Assembly (NCBI RefSeq): GCF_024363255.1
Contig: NZ_AP026070.1
Coordinates: 1,984,001 to 2,048,000, forward strand
Length of the DNA: 64,000 nucleotides
Direction: 5' to 3'
Source of the DNA: Shewanella sp. NFH-SH190041
Lineage (GTDB): Bacteria; Pseudomonadota; Gammaproteobacteria; Enterobacterales; Shewanellaceae
Below are positions 8,813 through 16,829 of this stretch, piece by piece. Made by a program: the position numbers and the translations under genes. Position 1 is the stretch's first letter. Every line of letters begins with the position of its first letter. Below the pieces are notes generated by a model. That model saw only the letters and a list, made by a program, of their open reading frames with translations. It had not been told where the DNA came from and searched no databases.

Positions 8813-9090
8813 ACCGCACTATCATCATGAATATCTGTCATTTGCTGGATCAGCATCAGTTGGCACGCAAAATCTTCAGTACCGTTAAGCAATTTCGCAA
8901 ACTGATAAAAACCAAGGGTGGTTTCGCCAACAAGAATAAACGAGAACAGTTTGCTCAAACTGTTCAACGTCGGGATATTAAAAGCTCAAGCACGGTGGTC
9001 ACACCCGATACAAAACGGGAATTTGATGCTATCTCAGCTATCAATCCATTGAGAGGGCAGACTGTGAAGCCTACATCTATCCGTGAGTGA
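8812..9090 (+). pseudogene. IS5-family transposase fragment (copy 2)
   Basis: This is a C-terminal-half fragment whose frame opens as DRTIIMNICHLLDQHQLARKIF and continues with the same residues as the copy at 4262-4501. It is nearly identical to that copy but keeps the T that copy 1 has lost (CAGTTGGCACG). The N-terminal half is replaced by the IS630 element. Two near-identical IS5 relics 4.3 kb apart, each followed by a hairpin repeat and an immunity gene, point to duplication of a whole segment. Confidence 0.8.
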
Positions 9091-9135
9091 GCGTGATACT
9101 GAAATTTGAATACCTTTGGCAGAGGTGGTATTTAT

Positions 9136-9232
9136 TGAAAATTTGACTGAAAATTGCGTTCTCACCGATAGGGCACTCACTCTCCGGGGAGAGTGAATTA
9201 GCAAGACAACAGTGTTAGCTGTCTTGTCTAAT
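9136..9232. repeat. Double-hairpin repeat, copy C
   Basis: ATTTGACTGAAAATTGCG is followed by CACTCTCC-ggg-GAGAGTG, then a second perfect hairpin with arms CAAGACA and TGTCTTG and an 11-nt loop. It lies 65 bp past the stop of the minus-strand SUKH gene at 9298. Both stems are preserved, as in copy D. Confidence 0.8.
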
Positions 9233-9297
9233 GGCTGTGCAATCTAATTTAGTCCGATCTTATTGTTCTGTCTGAATAATAGTGCAACTAAGTCATA

Positions 9298-9984
9298 TTA
9301 ATTGTGGGATGAATAATTTTCAGGTAGTTCATACTGAATTAAGCGTGAAATATCGAGAGGTTTTCCAGCGGCAAGACATTCATTATTAACATCGTCAAAA
9401 TTTTTCACATCGATGAATAAAAGTTGTTGAACAAAATCAGTGAACGAATTGCTTAATTTTGTGAAGTAATAGGGGATGTTGTTATTAATAGGGTCAAATA
9501 AATCACAAGCGGTATCAGGCTCGTAATTACTTATTATTTCCGTTTCATTTTCAGATATATAATCATAATTAGTTTGAAAGTGATATACTTGTCCTTCGGC
9601 ACCAGGCCATAGGGTGACAAAAATATCTCCTCCATCAGCAAAAAAAATTGGTAGCGAATAATTAGGTAGCCCTAAGAAAGGGTCGTCATAATTTTTAAAC
9701 ATACATCTACTTGTGAGAGTACAGTTAAAATCTTCATAATCATATCCGAATTTACCGTTAGGCAGAGGCAATACTAAACGACTATTACAATTTGGCCCGA
9801 ACGTGGTTACCTCGTTAAAGCCATCCCAGTTAAGTAAAATTTCTTTTAAATCTTTTGGTAATATAACGCCATGAGTTGTTTCAAATGTTTTTATTTCAAC
9901 TTCTGTTGGAAGATTGTTTTCTATTCCATTGCATAAAGGTGTTGCTACCTTACTCAGGATGCTAAGTATATTTTTTTCGGTCAT
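9298..9984 (-). CDS. SMI1/KNR4 (SUKH) family immunity protein
   Basis: This is a 228-residue cytoplasmic SUKH-superfamily protein. The hallmark stretch FETTHGVILPKDLKEILLNWDG (first 20 or so residues of the fold) sits at about residues 36-57, followed by beta-rich segments (LPLPNGKFGYDYED, SLPIFFADGGDIFV). SUKH proteins neutralise nuclease toxins of polymorphic toxin systems. The start MTEKN at 9984 matches the length of the paralogue at 11456. The frame, however, is open upstream without a stop into an HNH-toxin tail (9985-10089), so a longer fused product is possible. The C-terminal 75 residues are almost identical to the paralogue (YYFTKL, QLLFID, LPENYSSHN), while the N-terminal half differs. 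Confidence 0.82.
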   Translation of the reverse strand: MTEKNILSILSKVATPLCNGIENNLPTEVEIKTFETTHGVILPKDLKEILLNWDGFNEVTTFGPNCNSRLVLPLPNGKFGYDYEDFNCTLTSRCMFKNYDDPFLGLPNYSLPIFFADGGDIFVTLWPGAEGQVYHFQTNYDYISENETEIISNYEPDTACDLFDPINNNIPYYFTKLSNSFTDFVQQLLFIDVKNFDDVNNECLAAGKPLDISRLIQYELPENYSSHN

Positions 9985-10089
9985 AATCTGGTATCTCATT
10001 TTTGTGTTAATAACACTGCCATCATGCTTAAAGTAACGATGAATTTTAAAATCAAGCATCAACATGCTATGTATGTCTTCATGGTGGTG
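9985..10089 (-). pseudogene. HNH (HHH-type) nuclease toxin tail, in frame with the SUKH gene
   Basis: The minus-strand frame reads HHHEDIHSMLMLDFKIHRYF then KHDGSV. This matches the conserved end of HNH/HHH-type Rhs nuclease toxins (three His, a short beta hairpin, then a helix with H-x-x-x-x-H-x-GG). It is cut at about 10095 by an IS903-group element. A TAG codon precedes the HHH motif. No stop separates it from the SUKH immunity ORF, which is unusual for a toxin-immunity pair. Confidence 0.68.
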
Positions 10090-10094
10090 CTAAA

Positions 10095-10745
10095 CGTGGC
10101 GCTGTTGATCAAATCATTCGCTTAAATGCAAATGCCCCGGGGGGCAGCTGCTTTGCGAGATTAGCTGGCGAATAGGTATTCCAAGTCTTATGACTTTGTT
10201 TAATATCTTAACACCAGCTAATGCTTTCCCCATTTGTCCGTTGTAGTCACGTAAACTCAATTTGGCTCTGATAAGTTGTTTGTAGCGGTACATGGCGGTC
10301 TCGGCCAAGGAACGTTGATGGTTTATTTGTTAACTTCAATTGCTCCAACTCTCCAGCTTTAAGCGCATCTACGACTTCATTTCTAGGGTATCCAGTCTCC
10401 CGGTATCCGGCATTTGAATGGGGCGGAATGGTTGGCTTTGCCTGCTTTTGTCGCAATAGTTTGTGACAAGCTTTGGTATTGTAAGCCCCATCAGCAGAGA
10501 TTTGTCTACCCCTTCGTCTGAGTGGATTTAGCAACGCTGGAAGCACTTTATTATCTGCCTCATTTTCGAGACTTACTTGAGCACCTATGATTTCATGTGT
10601 AATACCAAGCGTTAATCGCCGTCTCGTCCAACCAGAAGGTGACGGAGCTACGGTTGACCAATGCCTTATCATATATTGCTTCCAATTGGTGATAGTGCGT
10701 TTTGACTTACCGATGACACAGTCCGTAAACCTACACTGCATGATC
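10095..10745 (-). pseudogene. IS5-family (IS903-group) transposase relic
   Basis: The minus-strand fragments WTRRRLTLGITHEIIGAQVS, VLPALLNPLRRRGRQISADG, AYNTKACHKLLRQK, GYRETGYPRNEVVDALK and then AMYRYKQLIRAKLSLRDYNG follow the order of IS903-group transposases, with the middle Asp in SADGAY. The frame shifts near 10310. The N-terminal part is missing or scrambled before 10745. The outer edge GGCGCTGTTGATCAAATCATTC at 10097 looks like the inverted end. The element separates an Rhs core fragment from its toxin tail. Confidence 0.78.
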
Positions 10746-10748
10746 AGA

Positions 10749-11060
10749 TCATGGAGGACAAAAAGGTTCCACAGTATTAGACAATAACGCCGAAGAGGGA
10801 TTATCGCCCTCCCAGATAAACGCGGTGGTGAAGCGTACGCCGACTTTATCGGTAATTTGTTTGTGTACTTGCTTGGTGCGCCACTGCTTACTACCTAGCA
10901 GGCGAGTGTGCATCTGGCTAATTCGTTTCCCCTCATACACCAGCCATAACCCGGTACTCATCGGTGTAACGATGGGTTCAGGCCGATTGTCACGGCGATA
11001 GCGGACTATCAGCTGGGCTCGTAGTCCGGTGCGGGGGAAGTGATATACCACCTTTCGTTA
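10749..11060 (-). pseudogene. Rhs core fragment (second Rhs relic)
   Basis: The minus-strand ORF holds RTKQVHKQITDKVGVRFTTA followed by FIWEGDN. This resembles the Rhs core pattern GRRxAKxV...F-W-E-G-D that precedes the toxin domain. The remaining part (RYRRDNRPEPIV, LWLVYEGKRISQ) is not diagnostic. Position supports the call: on the minus strand the order is Rhs core, IS903 element, HNH toxin tail, SUKH immunity, hairpin repeat, i.e. one Rhs module split by an insertion. Base identity with the first Rhs relic cannot be tested because the parts do not overlap. Confidence 0.5.
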
Positions 11061-11323
11061 CCGATCCGCAGGTATTCTTCGATATTCTTACCAAGAAAAT
11101 GGCACTTTCGCTAGCGGATTGATGACCGCTGCATACTTTTGCTCGGCAGGGGAAACGGGTCAAGCGATATTTATATAATGCAGAGAACTTAGTCGTCTTT
11201 AAAGCTCTGTGTTGGGATCTTTTGGGGGAATGAAAGTGGTATTAATGGTTGATATCGATTAAAACTAAAGTTAGAAAAACCACCTGTTGACAGCCTTAGT
11301 TACTGTCAGAGACGGTTTTAATC

Positions 11324-11423
11324 TGCAAATTCTGACTGAAAATGGCTTTATCGGCAACATGACATTCACTCTCCGAGGAGAGTGAATTAGCAAGACAAAA
11401 GTGTTGGCTGTCTTGTCTAATGG
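11324..11423. repeat. Double-hairpin repeat, copy D (best preserved)
   Basis: CTGACTGAAAATGGC precedes a perfect 11-bp palindrome, ATTCACTCTCC (11364-11374) and GGAGAGTGAAT (11377-11387) with a 2-nt loop. A second perfect stem follows, CAAGACA (11391-11397) and TGTCTTG (11409-11415). The copy lies 32 bp past the stop of the minus-strand SUKH gene. The 30 bp between repeat and stop are also shared with copy C (AATAATAGTGCAACTAAG). Confidence 0.85.
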
Positions 11424-11455
11424 TCCTGTCTTAATAATAGTGCAACTAAGCCACA

Positions 11456-12124
11456 TTAATTGTGGGATGAATAATTTTCAGGCAGTTCATGCTGAATTAA
11501 GCGTGAAATATCGAGTGATTTGCCTGCATCAAAACATTCATTATAAACATCTTCGAAATTTTCACCATCGATAAACAAGAGTTGTAGAATAAAATCGGTA
11601 AATGAATCCCCTAGTTTGGTAAAATAATAGGGGATGACATTATTGGCAGGGTCAAATAAATCGCAGGCCTCACTAGGTTCACAATTACCAACTAATACTG
11701 CTTCTTCTTGGCTGACACCATCAAAGCAGTTTTGTATATAATAAATTCCGCCATTTGCATTTGGTTTTAAATAAATGAAAATCGTACCTACATCAATTTC
11801 AATAAATGGTAAACAAAAATCTGGTAAGTTATATTGATTATAATCTTCAACCATCCCTTTAAATGTAATAGTGCAATCAATAACACAACAAATTTCTGCA
11901 AACTTTTTGCACGTATATGAATAAATTAAACTACTATCTCCATTCTTTCCATATTTATCTACCGTAAGCAAACCTCCCCAGCGTAATAGAAACTCTCTAA
12001 AATCTTTAGGTAGTGAAACCTGATTTTTTTGTTCAAAATCCAGTAAGTCTTGTTCTGACGGTTTTGGACGTGGGCTTGGGATGGCAATTTTAGCTAACTT
12101 TTTAAACAATAGGTCATTATTCAC
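11456..12124 (-). CDS. SMI1/KNR4 (SUKH) family immunity protein
   Basis: This 222-residue SUKH-superfamily protein has the motif FEQKNQVSLPKDFREFLLRWGG at about residues 28-49 (split here by the usual Gly-Leu turn) and FCLPFIEIDVGTIFIYL at about 105. It is a paralogue of 9298-9984. The last 75 residues and the 3' flank are nearly identical, while the first 140 residues share only the fold. Upstream on the minus strand lies a degraded HNH-toxin tail, so both SUKH genes seem to be partners of HNH nucleases. The ATG at 12124 has GAGAAAT upstream. The product is cytoplasmic by absence of signal peptide. Confidence 0.85.
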   Translation of the reverse strand: MNNDLLFKKLAKIAIPSPRPKPSEQDLLDFEQKNQVSLPKDFREFLLRWGGLLTVDKYGKNGDSSLIYSYTCKKFAEICCVIDCTITFKGMVEDYNQYNLPDFCLPFIEIDVGTIFIYLKPNANGGIYYIQNCFDGVSQEEAVLVGNCEPSEACDLFDPANNVIPYYFTKLGDSFTDFILQLLFIDGENFEDVYNECFDAGKSLDISRLIQHELPENYSSHN

Positions 12125-12139
12125 TTTACATTTCTCTTA

Positions 12140-12240
12140 TTAGTTTAATTTATTTGTGGTGTATGATACACCGCCTTTATGGCCAAAGACATTATGTATT
12201 TTAAAAGCTAATGTAATCATATTTATGATGTCTATACGGA
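12140..12240 (-). pseudogene. HNH-type toxin tail remnant
   Basis: The minus-strand frame NMITLAFKIHNVFGHKGGVS, then YTTNKLN and a TAA at 12140-12142, is a typical end of Rhs HNH nuclease toxins (H-N-x-x-x-H-x-GG). The HHH part just upstream is out of frame (RHHKYD), so the toxin is broken and only about 33 residues are legible. It ends 15 bp before the SUKH gene at 12124. Its homologue at 9985 has the same FKIH core. Confidence 0.65.
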
Positions 12241-12331
12241 TATATAACTCATCTTAGAGGGTTACAGAGAAAGTAAATTAGTCAGATAAAATATTTACAT
12301 TTCGAACAATAATTTATGCGTATTATTTTTA

Positions 12332-12970
12332 TCAATTCGTCATCCCAATTATCATAAATTCATTTAATTCAGGCCAAAATTCAGCTGCATCTGGTTCTTC
12401 ATCATTATACCATACGAGAGTTTTTCCCTCTTTGTTGCACACCATATAAACTCCGCCAGCATTGCTTAATATTATTTTATAATCACATAAATTAATTCCA
12501 AATGGATAATTTTCAAAGTTCTCTTCTAAGTATTCCCATTCATAAGAGTTCAAGCTTAAACATTGTTCAGAGCTTAAAGGCCCACAGGAGAATCCTGGGA
12601 AAAAGAAAAAACCATCATGTAACAATGTTTGGATTTTGTCACATTGAGGAGATATGTGATCTTCTGAAATATGTTTTGGAGCAAAACCTATATAAATGTA
12701 CTCTTCATTCTTTATATTGACTAAATAAACTATAGCATGCTTATTAAATATATTTATAGGGCAAGCATCTACGAGGTTATTAGATAGAATATCTATAAAA
12801 TCAGATAGCTCGGGAACTGTTTCTCTCCATAATTTGATGATAGAGTTTATATAATTTTCACTTGTGAAACATACTTTCCAGGCATCAAAAATTTCATTTT
12901 GGTTTAGTATCTTATACTTACAACCATATTCATCTAACTTTAATTGTATCTTATTACTAATATTAAACAT
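12332..12970 (-). CDS. Putative immunity protein, SMI1-like
   Basis: This 212-residue protein has no signal peptide. It is acidic, with many aromatic residues (FFFFPGFSCGPLSSEQ, YEWEYLEENFENYPFG, LVWYNDEEPDAAEFWPELNEF). The order of predicted beta strands and the C-terminal AAEFWPELNEFM segment recall SUKH-type immunity proteins, but the diagnostic N-terminal helix motif is not clear. It follows the two SUKH genes on the same strand. The AT-rich composition matches the rest of the array. No hairpin repeat is visible at its 3' end (12240-12330), unlike the first four genes. Confidence 0.5.
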   Translation of the reverse strand: MFNISNKIQLKLDEYGCKYKILNQNEIFDAWKVCFTSENYINSIIKLWRETVPELSDFIDILSNNLVDACPINIFNKHAIVYLVNIKNEEYIYIGFAPKHISEDHISPQCDKIQTLLHDGFFFFPGFSCGPLSSEQCLSLNSYEWEYLEENFENYPFGINLCDYKIILSNAGGVYMVCNKEGKTLVWYNDEEPDAAEFWPELNEFMIIGMTN

Positions 12971-13014
12971 TTATCTTACTCTTCATTGGTAGTCCTTCCT
13001 TTTTTAATTGCAGT

Positions 13015-13150
13015 TAAAAATAGAGGTTAAGCAGCCATCAGTGGTATCCTGCATTATTTTGCTTTGTGTGGTCGTTCATGATTGTAAAATTAAAGTCACT
13101 GCTGAGCATAGCCTTTTACCTCCTCTGCCTGCTGTTTTTTTTGGGGGGGG
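13015..13150 (-). pseudogene. IS3-family integrase C-terminal scrap
   Basis: The minus-strand frame reads FYNHERPHKAKstopCRIPLMAA. The NHERPHKA motif is diagnostic for the end of IS3-family OrfB (usually followed by GYRTP). One nonsense codon is present and only about 45 residues remain. A run of T8 and G11 at about 13134-13153 abuts it. Confidence 0.7.
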
Positions 13151-13159
13151 GGCTATCGT

Positions 13160-13406
13160 GGATCTCGCATACTTGTATTAGAACGGTTAATATTGGCTAG
13201 AGGAAGTCAGAGCTTCTAGGGTAATGGCATTTAAACTATTCCCTGTAAACTGTCAAGGATCGTATGTAAGGTATTAATCTTAAAATACTGCACCTAGAAA
13301 TGATCGTTAATTATGTGGTTTAGTTGTTGTTTTGTGTGAATAAAATAGCAATAATCCTAGGGTGTAACCTTTGACTATTGCTATTTGTGAACTCATATCG
13401 CATTGT
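13160..13406. other. Gene-free stretch
   Basis: About 250 bp between the IS3 scrap and the 3' end of the next SUKH gene. It is AT-rich with no ORF of note, no hairpin repeat and no recognisable IS end. Confidence 0.6.
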
Positions 13407-13973
13407 TTATTTATCTAGTATAAATTCGTTAGTTATTTGCTGTAATAACGCTTCAAAATTTTGCCAGACTAAATCTCCTTTATAATCATTGTCTTTATAA
13501 AACTTTGTATGATCGAACAAAACTATTGGATAGTCATAGTGGTTTTCATTTGAGATATCAAAGCAAATACAACCTGCATCATTACTATCATAGCCAAATG
13601 GCAATAAATCTATTCCATTGGGAAGAGTTTCTCTCAAGTTTGCATAACTTAAAAAATCTTTTAAAGGAGCATTGCAAGGTGTTTGAGGTAACCTCACCAC
13701 GAACTCTGTCATCAACAGTGATTTATATGTTAAATAACCACAGAATAAGGGTGGAAGTTTACACCCAAGAATTTGTTCTACATGAACTATATCATCATCA
13801 GTTACGGGGCTATCAACGGCTTGCCAATCAGACCAACCATTGTCGTAAGGTTTTCCTATAGCCATATCTTTGGGGACTATTGGAGCGAACATATAATCAG
13901 TTGAAGATAAGTACGCATCTACAAAATTTTTTAACTTTGCAAATTGATGATGGGTTATTCTTTTAGTTATCAT
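13407..13973 (-). CDS. SMI1/KNR4 (SUKH) family immunity protein
   Basis: The protein is 188 residues from the preferred start MITKRITHHQF at 13973, which has an ACGAGAT ribosome binding site; an in-frame ATG at 14015 has none. The stretch VTDDDIVHVEQILGCKLPPLF is the SUKH signature helix and Pro turn. LLPFGYDSNDAGCICFDIS and YPIVLFDH are the usual later strands. The order suits the SUKH family that guards against secreted nuclease toxins. It is unrelated in detail to the pair at 9298 and 11456. A short frame directly upstream (HYKWEDVIHSG, then stop) could be a toxin tail, but this is weak. Confidence 0.75.
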   Translation of the reverse strand: MITKRITHHQFAKLKNFVDAYLSSTDYMFAPIVPKDMAIGKPYDNGWSDWQAVDSPVTDDDIVHVEQILGCKLPPLFCGYLTYKSLLMTEFVVRLPQTPCNAPLKDFLSYANLRETLPNGIDLLPFGYDSNDAGCICFDISNENHYDYPIVLFDHTKFYKDNDYKGDLVWQNFEALLQQITNEFILDK

Positions 13974-14131
13974 TTTGTATATCTCGTTTAACCTGAATGT
14001 ATAACATCTTCCCATTTATAATGAGTTATCACTACTGATATAAGATGGTGTAATCAATATTACAAAATTCTGTCTTTAAGATTCAAATGGTACATGCCAA
14101 GTATTCTCTATCCCATAAATCCTTGGAGCGT

Positions 14132-14551
14132 TTAGAGCTTTATCTCATCTATTAATTGGACAAACGCTTTGGCGGCATCACCGACATTTTGATTAGCATG
14201 GTTTACAAGTGGAATAATCTCTTTATCTAAATCCAATGCCTCAATATCGCTTGCCCACCAACAGCATCTGTACCTGACTGCATCACTGCCAGTTTTAAGA
14301 CCTAAGCGTAGATATTTTTTCACATACTCATTATCTTGAAACATTAACACATCACTAATACTTTCATACATGCCTAATCCCGTAATATCACTAACACTGA
14401 ATATAAAAAGAGGAATACACTTATTTGACTTATGGCTTTTGAAATAATTGATTGCCTCAATGAATGTATTGCATTCCTCTTTAGTGATTAGCTTATCACT
14501 TGGCATTGGCTGCCTAGCGTCTAAAAATGTTAATAATTCGCTACTTTTCAT
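14132..14551 (-). CDS. Hypothetical immunity-like protein
   Basis: This 139-residue, helix-rich protein has no signal peptide. The pattern of short helices (SISDVLMFQDNEYVKKYLRL, SDAVRYRCCWWASDIEAL, NVGDAAKAFVQLIDEIKL) suggests HEAT-like repeats, as in some immunity proteins of polymorphic toxin systems. The family is not recognised. It lies within the run of minus-strand immunity-like genes, and function is inferred from that alone. It starts with ATG at 14551 and is followed by a gene-free 160 bp. Confidence 0.5.
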   Translation of the reverse strand: MKSSELLTFLDARQPMPSDKLITKEECNTFIEAINYFKSHKSNKCIPLFIFSVSDITGLGMYESISDVLMFQDNEYVKKYLRLGLKTGSDAVRYRCCWWASDIEALDLDKEIIPLVNHANQNVGDAAKAFVQLIDEIKL

Positions 14552-14733
14552 TGAACATAACGCCTACTAAGCCCCCCCGCTGAAGTCGATTTTAGCTGTT
14601 TTTAGTCATTTATACTATGTGCCATTTTTTGAACGACGAGATTTCGATTTTTCGCAAAAAGAATGTATGACGGTGTGTACTTTAGCTATATGACATCGTA
14701 ATGAACTGGCAGTTTATTTAACATAAATTAGAA

Positions 14734-15108
14734 TTATTTTCGCATGTTTTTTATCCCATTATGATAATAATTTGTTTCGTATTTTCCATTGCTAATAGGC
14801 ATCATTATGCCAATTAAACTTAAGCTTTCTATTTGCATGGCAGTGAGAGCATCGAACCAAATCATTTGAAGTAAAGGATAACCTTCAATTCTCAAATGAC
14901 CTCTACTTCGTAGATATTGGCTAGATTCAGAGGGGCTTTCCAATTTACCTGGGAATGAAATTGGAAAGCACTGTCCAACTACTTCACTGATGAGTTGGTT
15001 TTGTTTCGCCAAGGGAACTTTATTTTTCGATAAGAATTTAAATAGACCTTCGAATTTTGCTAAGTATTCACAATCTGGACGCTTTATGTCAATTGGTTCG
15101 TATTTCAT
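14734..15108 (-). CDS. Hypothetical immunity-like protein
   Basis: This 124-residue protein of unknown family is cytoplasmic by absence of a signal sequence. The N-terminal half is helical (YLAKFEGLFKFLSKNKVPLA) and the C-terminal half mixed (IESLSLIGIMMPISNGKYET). It is the last minus-strand gene of the immunity-like run; the next two genes are on the plus strand. The composition is AT-rich like its neighbours. No toxin remnant was found upstream at 15109-15200. Confidence 0.45.
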   Translation of the reverse strand: MKYEPIDIKRPDCEYLAKFEGLFKFLSKNKVPLAKQNQLISEVVGQCFPISFPGKLESPSESSQYLRSRGHLRIEGYPLLQMIWFDALTAMQIESLSLIGIMMPISNGKYETNYYHNGIKNMRK

Positions 15109-15175
15109 TTGGAAAACTTACATTTTATTTATGTACTTTTTGTCACATTGGATTAGTGAAAAGTATACAGATTAA

Positions 15176-15600
15176 CTATTTGTGTCGTATTTAGTGAAGC
15201 TATATGGCTAGTAGAGCAACTCTCCGAAAACTATTCATTGGAACTAGCCTTTGCGTTTGAAAATGATTACACAATAATAAAGGGAATTAGTCGTACATAC
15301 GAATATAAAAATTTAGGTTGTGCAGTGATTTAGCTAGGTGGAGTTATAGTTTTTGCTAGTTATGAGTTATAATGCCGTATAATTGTTTATTTTCAACATG
15401 GTTGTAATATACTCCGAGTATCAAATTTACTTGGTCATCAGAATCCATACAGCTTTAGTAAGATCTCAACTTACTACTGACAAAAGCGATTCAAAGGGAC
15501 TTAAAATATAAGAATGCTTGGTAAAAATTTGGTTTTTCGGATTTTGGTGCTTAAGGTGGCTATTTTGAGTTAACAATGTGTTTTTAGCCCCTTAAGCTGA
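15176..15600. other. Gene-free AT-rich stretch
   Basis: About 430 bp between diverging genes. It contains short open stretches but none with a start and ribosome binding site that I would call. Fragments such as LENYSLELAFAFENDYTIIK (15215-15275, plus frame) could be part of a decayed immunity gene. No hairpin repeat is present. Confidence 0.5.
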
Positions 15601-15604
15601 CATT

Positions 15605-15961
15605 ATGTACTTTTGGGAGTTTCCTATATTGAATGAAAATTATAAGTATGCAACCCATATTATTTCTTGGGTAGAAAAGCTTGGTGTACCTGAGATTTCA
15701 TTAGCACAAAATATTTTCTCACAACTAAAAGAATATTGGATTGAACATAAAAGTCTTAACCTTGAGCAGTTGAAAGATGATTTGTGGTCTTGGGTTGATT
15801 GTAATGATGGTTATAATATATATGCACCGGAAGTTGCAAAAATGAGAATTATTTTATGCTTAGCTTATGAGGATAATCGAGAGTTAGAAGATGTTGGCTA
15901 TTTTGAGGATTTATTGGTAAGTCTTGGTATCTCTCGTGAAGAGGCATACAAGCGCACATAA
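15605..15961 (+). CDS. Hypothetical immunity-like protein
   Basis: This 118-residue acidic protein contains ILNENYKYATHIISWVEKLG and DLWSWVDCNDGYNIYAPEVA, then MRIILCLAYEDN. Trp and Asp/Glu are enriched. There is no signal peptide and the family is not recognised. It is a plus-strand member of the immunity-like run and is followed 165 bp later by the DUF1963 gene on the same strand. The ATG at 15605 has only a weak ribosome binding site (AAGCTGAC). Function is inferred from neighbours. Confidence 0.45.
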   Translation: MYFWEFPILNENYKYATHIISWVEKLGVPEISLAQNIFSQLKEYWIEHKSLNLEQLKDDLWSWVDCNDGYNIYAPEVAKMRIILCLAYEDNRELEDVGYFEDLLVSLGISREEAYKRT

Positions 15962-16125
15962 TAAATGTATTAAAAATCACGTAAAATGCTTGGCTGGCGA
16001 TCATTTTCGCTAATATTTTAGTTTAGCTTCGGAGTAATCTTGGAGCATGGTGGAAACTGAATATTTTTGCTGAGATCTTGAATAGTCTGTAGTCAAGGTG
16101 GGTTCTGTGGTAACGAGAAACAATT

Positions 16126-16821
16126 ATGAATAAATTAATCGAAGAATTCAGAAGAGAAATAAAACGTAAGGCTATCGTTCTTGATATTGGTGGATTTAGG
16201 CCTCCAGAAGATCCTTTTTATTCTTGGTTTGGAAAAGTGTCTTTCTGTAAGTTTGGTGAAGATTGGCCAATGCAAGATGGTGAGCCGATGCATGCTTTGG
16301 CTCAGATAAATCTGACTGATTTTCCATTTAAACCTGAAGGGCTAGAACGAATTGCATTTATTACAGTTTTTATCGGGCCAAAAGAATTACCTATTGATAC
16401 TCCCAATGGAAATAACTGGGAAATCCGCACTTATGAAAATATATCTGAACTGATACCGTTAAACCAAATGGAAACGGGCAGTTTGATTAAAGCATTTCCA
16501 ATGAAGTCACATGTCATAGAGGAAGACTATCCATGTTGGAATGATTTTCCTATCGAGTGTCCTGAAGAGATCGATGATGATTATTATGATCTATTCGATA
16601 ATGTAAGTGGCTTTAAATTTGGGGGCTGGCCTACATTGATTCAATCAGAGATATTTTGGGCTCCATGGAATAAACATAAAGCCTGCCCTGAATATGTATT
16701 TCAAATTGACACCACCGAAAAAGGAAACTGGATGTGGGGCGATAATGGAGTAGGGTATTTTGCTAAAGGTACAGCAGATGGTAAAGAAAATGAATGGGCT
16801 TTATCATGGCAGTGTTACTAG
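16126..16821 (+). CDS. DUF1963 (YwqG-like) family protein
   Basis: This 231-residue protein is recognised by the family pattern WPMQDGEPMHALAQINLTDF (about residues 45-64), FITVFIGPKELP, FKFGGWPTLIQSE (about 164) and the C-terminal WGDNGVGYFAKG. DUF1963 proteins are soluble and often encoded in polymorphic-toxin and immunity loci, though their activity is not established. The gene is intact with ATG at 16126. Its place at the end of an immunity-like run supports an immunity role, which remains inference. Confidence 0.8.
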   Translation: MNKLIEEFRREIKRKAIVLDIGGFRPPEDPFYSWFGKVSFCKFGEDWPMQDGEPMHALAQINLTDFPFKPEGLERIAFITVFIGPKELPIDTPNGNNWEIRTYENISELIPLNQMETGSLIKAFPMKSHVIEEDYPCWNDFPIECPEEIDDDYYDLFDNVSGFKFGGWPTLIQSEIFWAPWNKHKACPEYVFQIDTTEKGNWMWGDNGVGYFAKGTADGKENEWALSWQCY

Positions 16822-16829
16822 CGGCTGTT

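Noticed and set aside
10749..11060. VgrG or transposase fragment
   Set aside because: Phrases such as HRYTDEY in another frame looked VgrG-like, but the long frame with FIWEGD and its position before a toxin tail fit an Rhs core better.
13134..13153. Run of T followed by a long run of G
   Set aside because: Could be a phase-variation tract, but it lies beside an IS3 scrap with no ORF or promoter that it could switch; a sequencing artefact is also possible.
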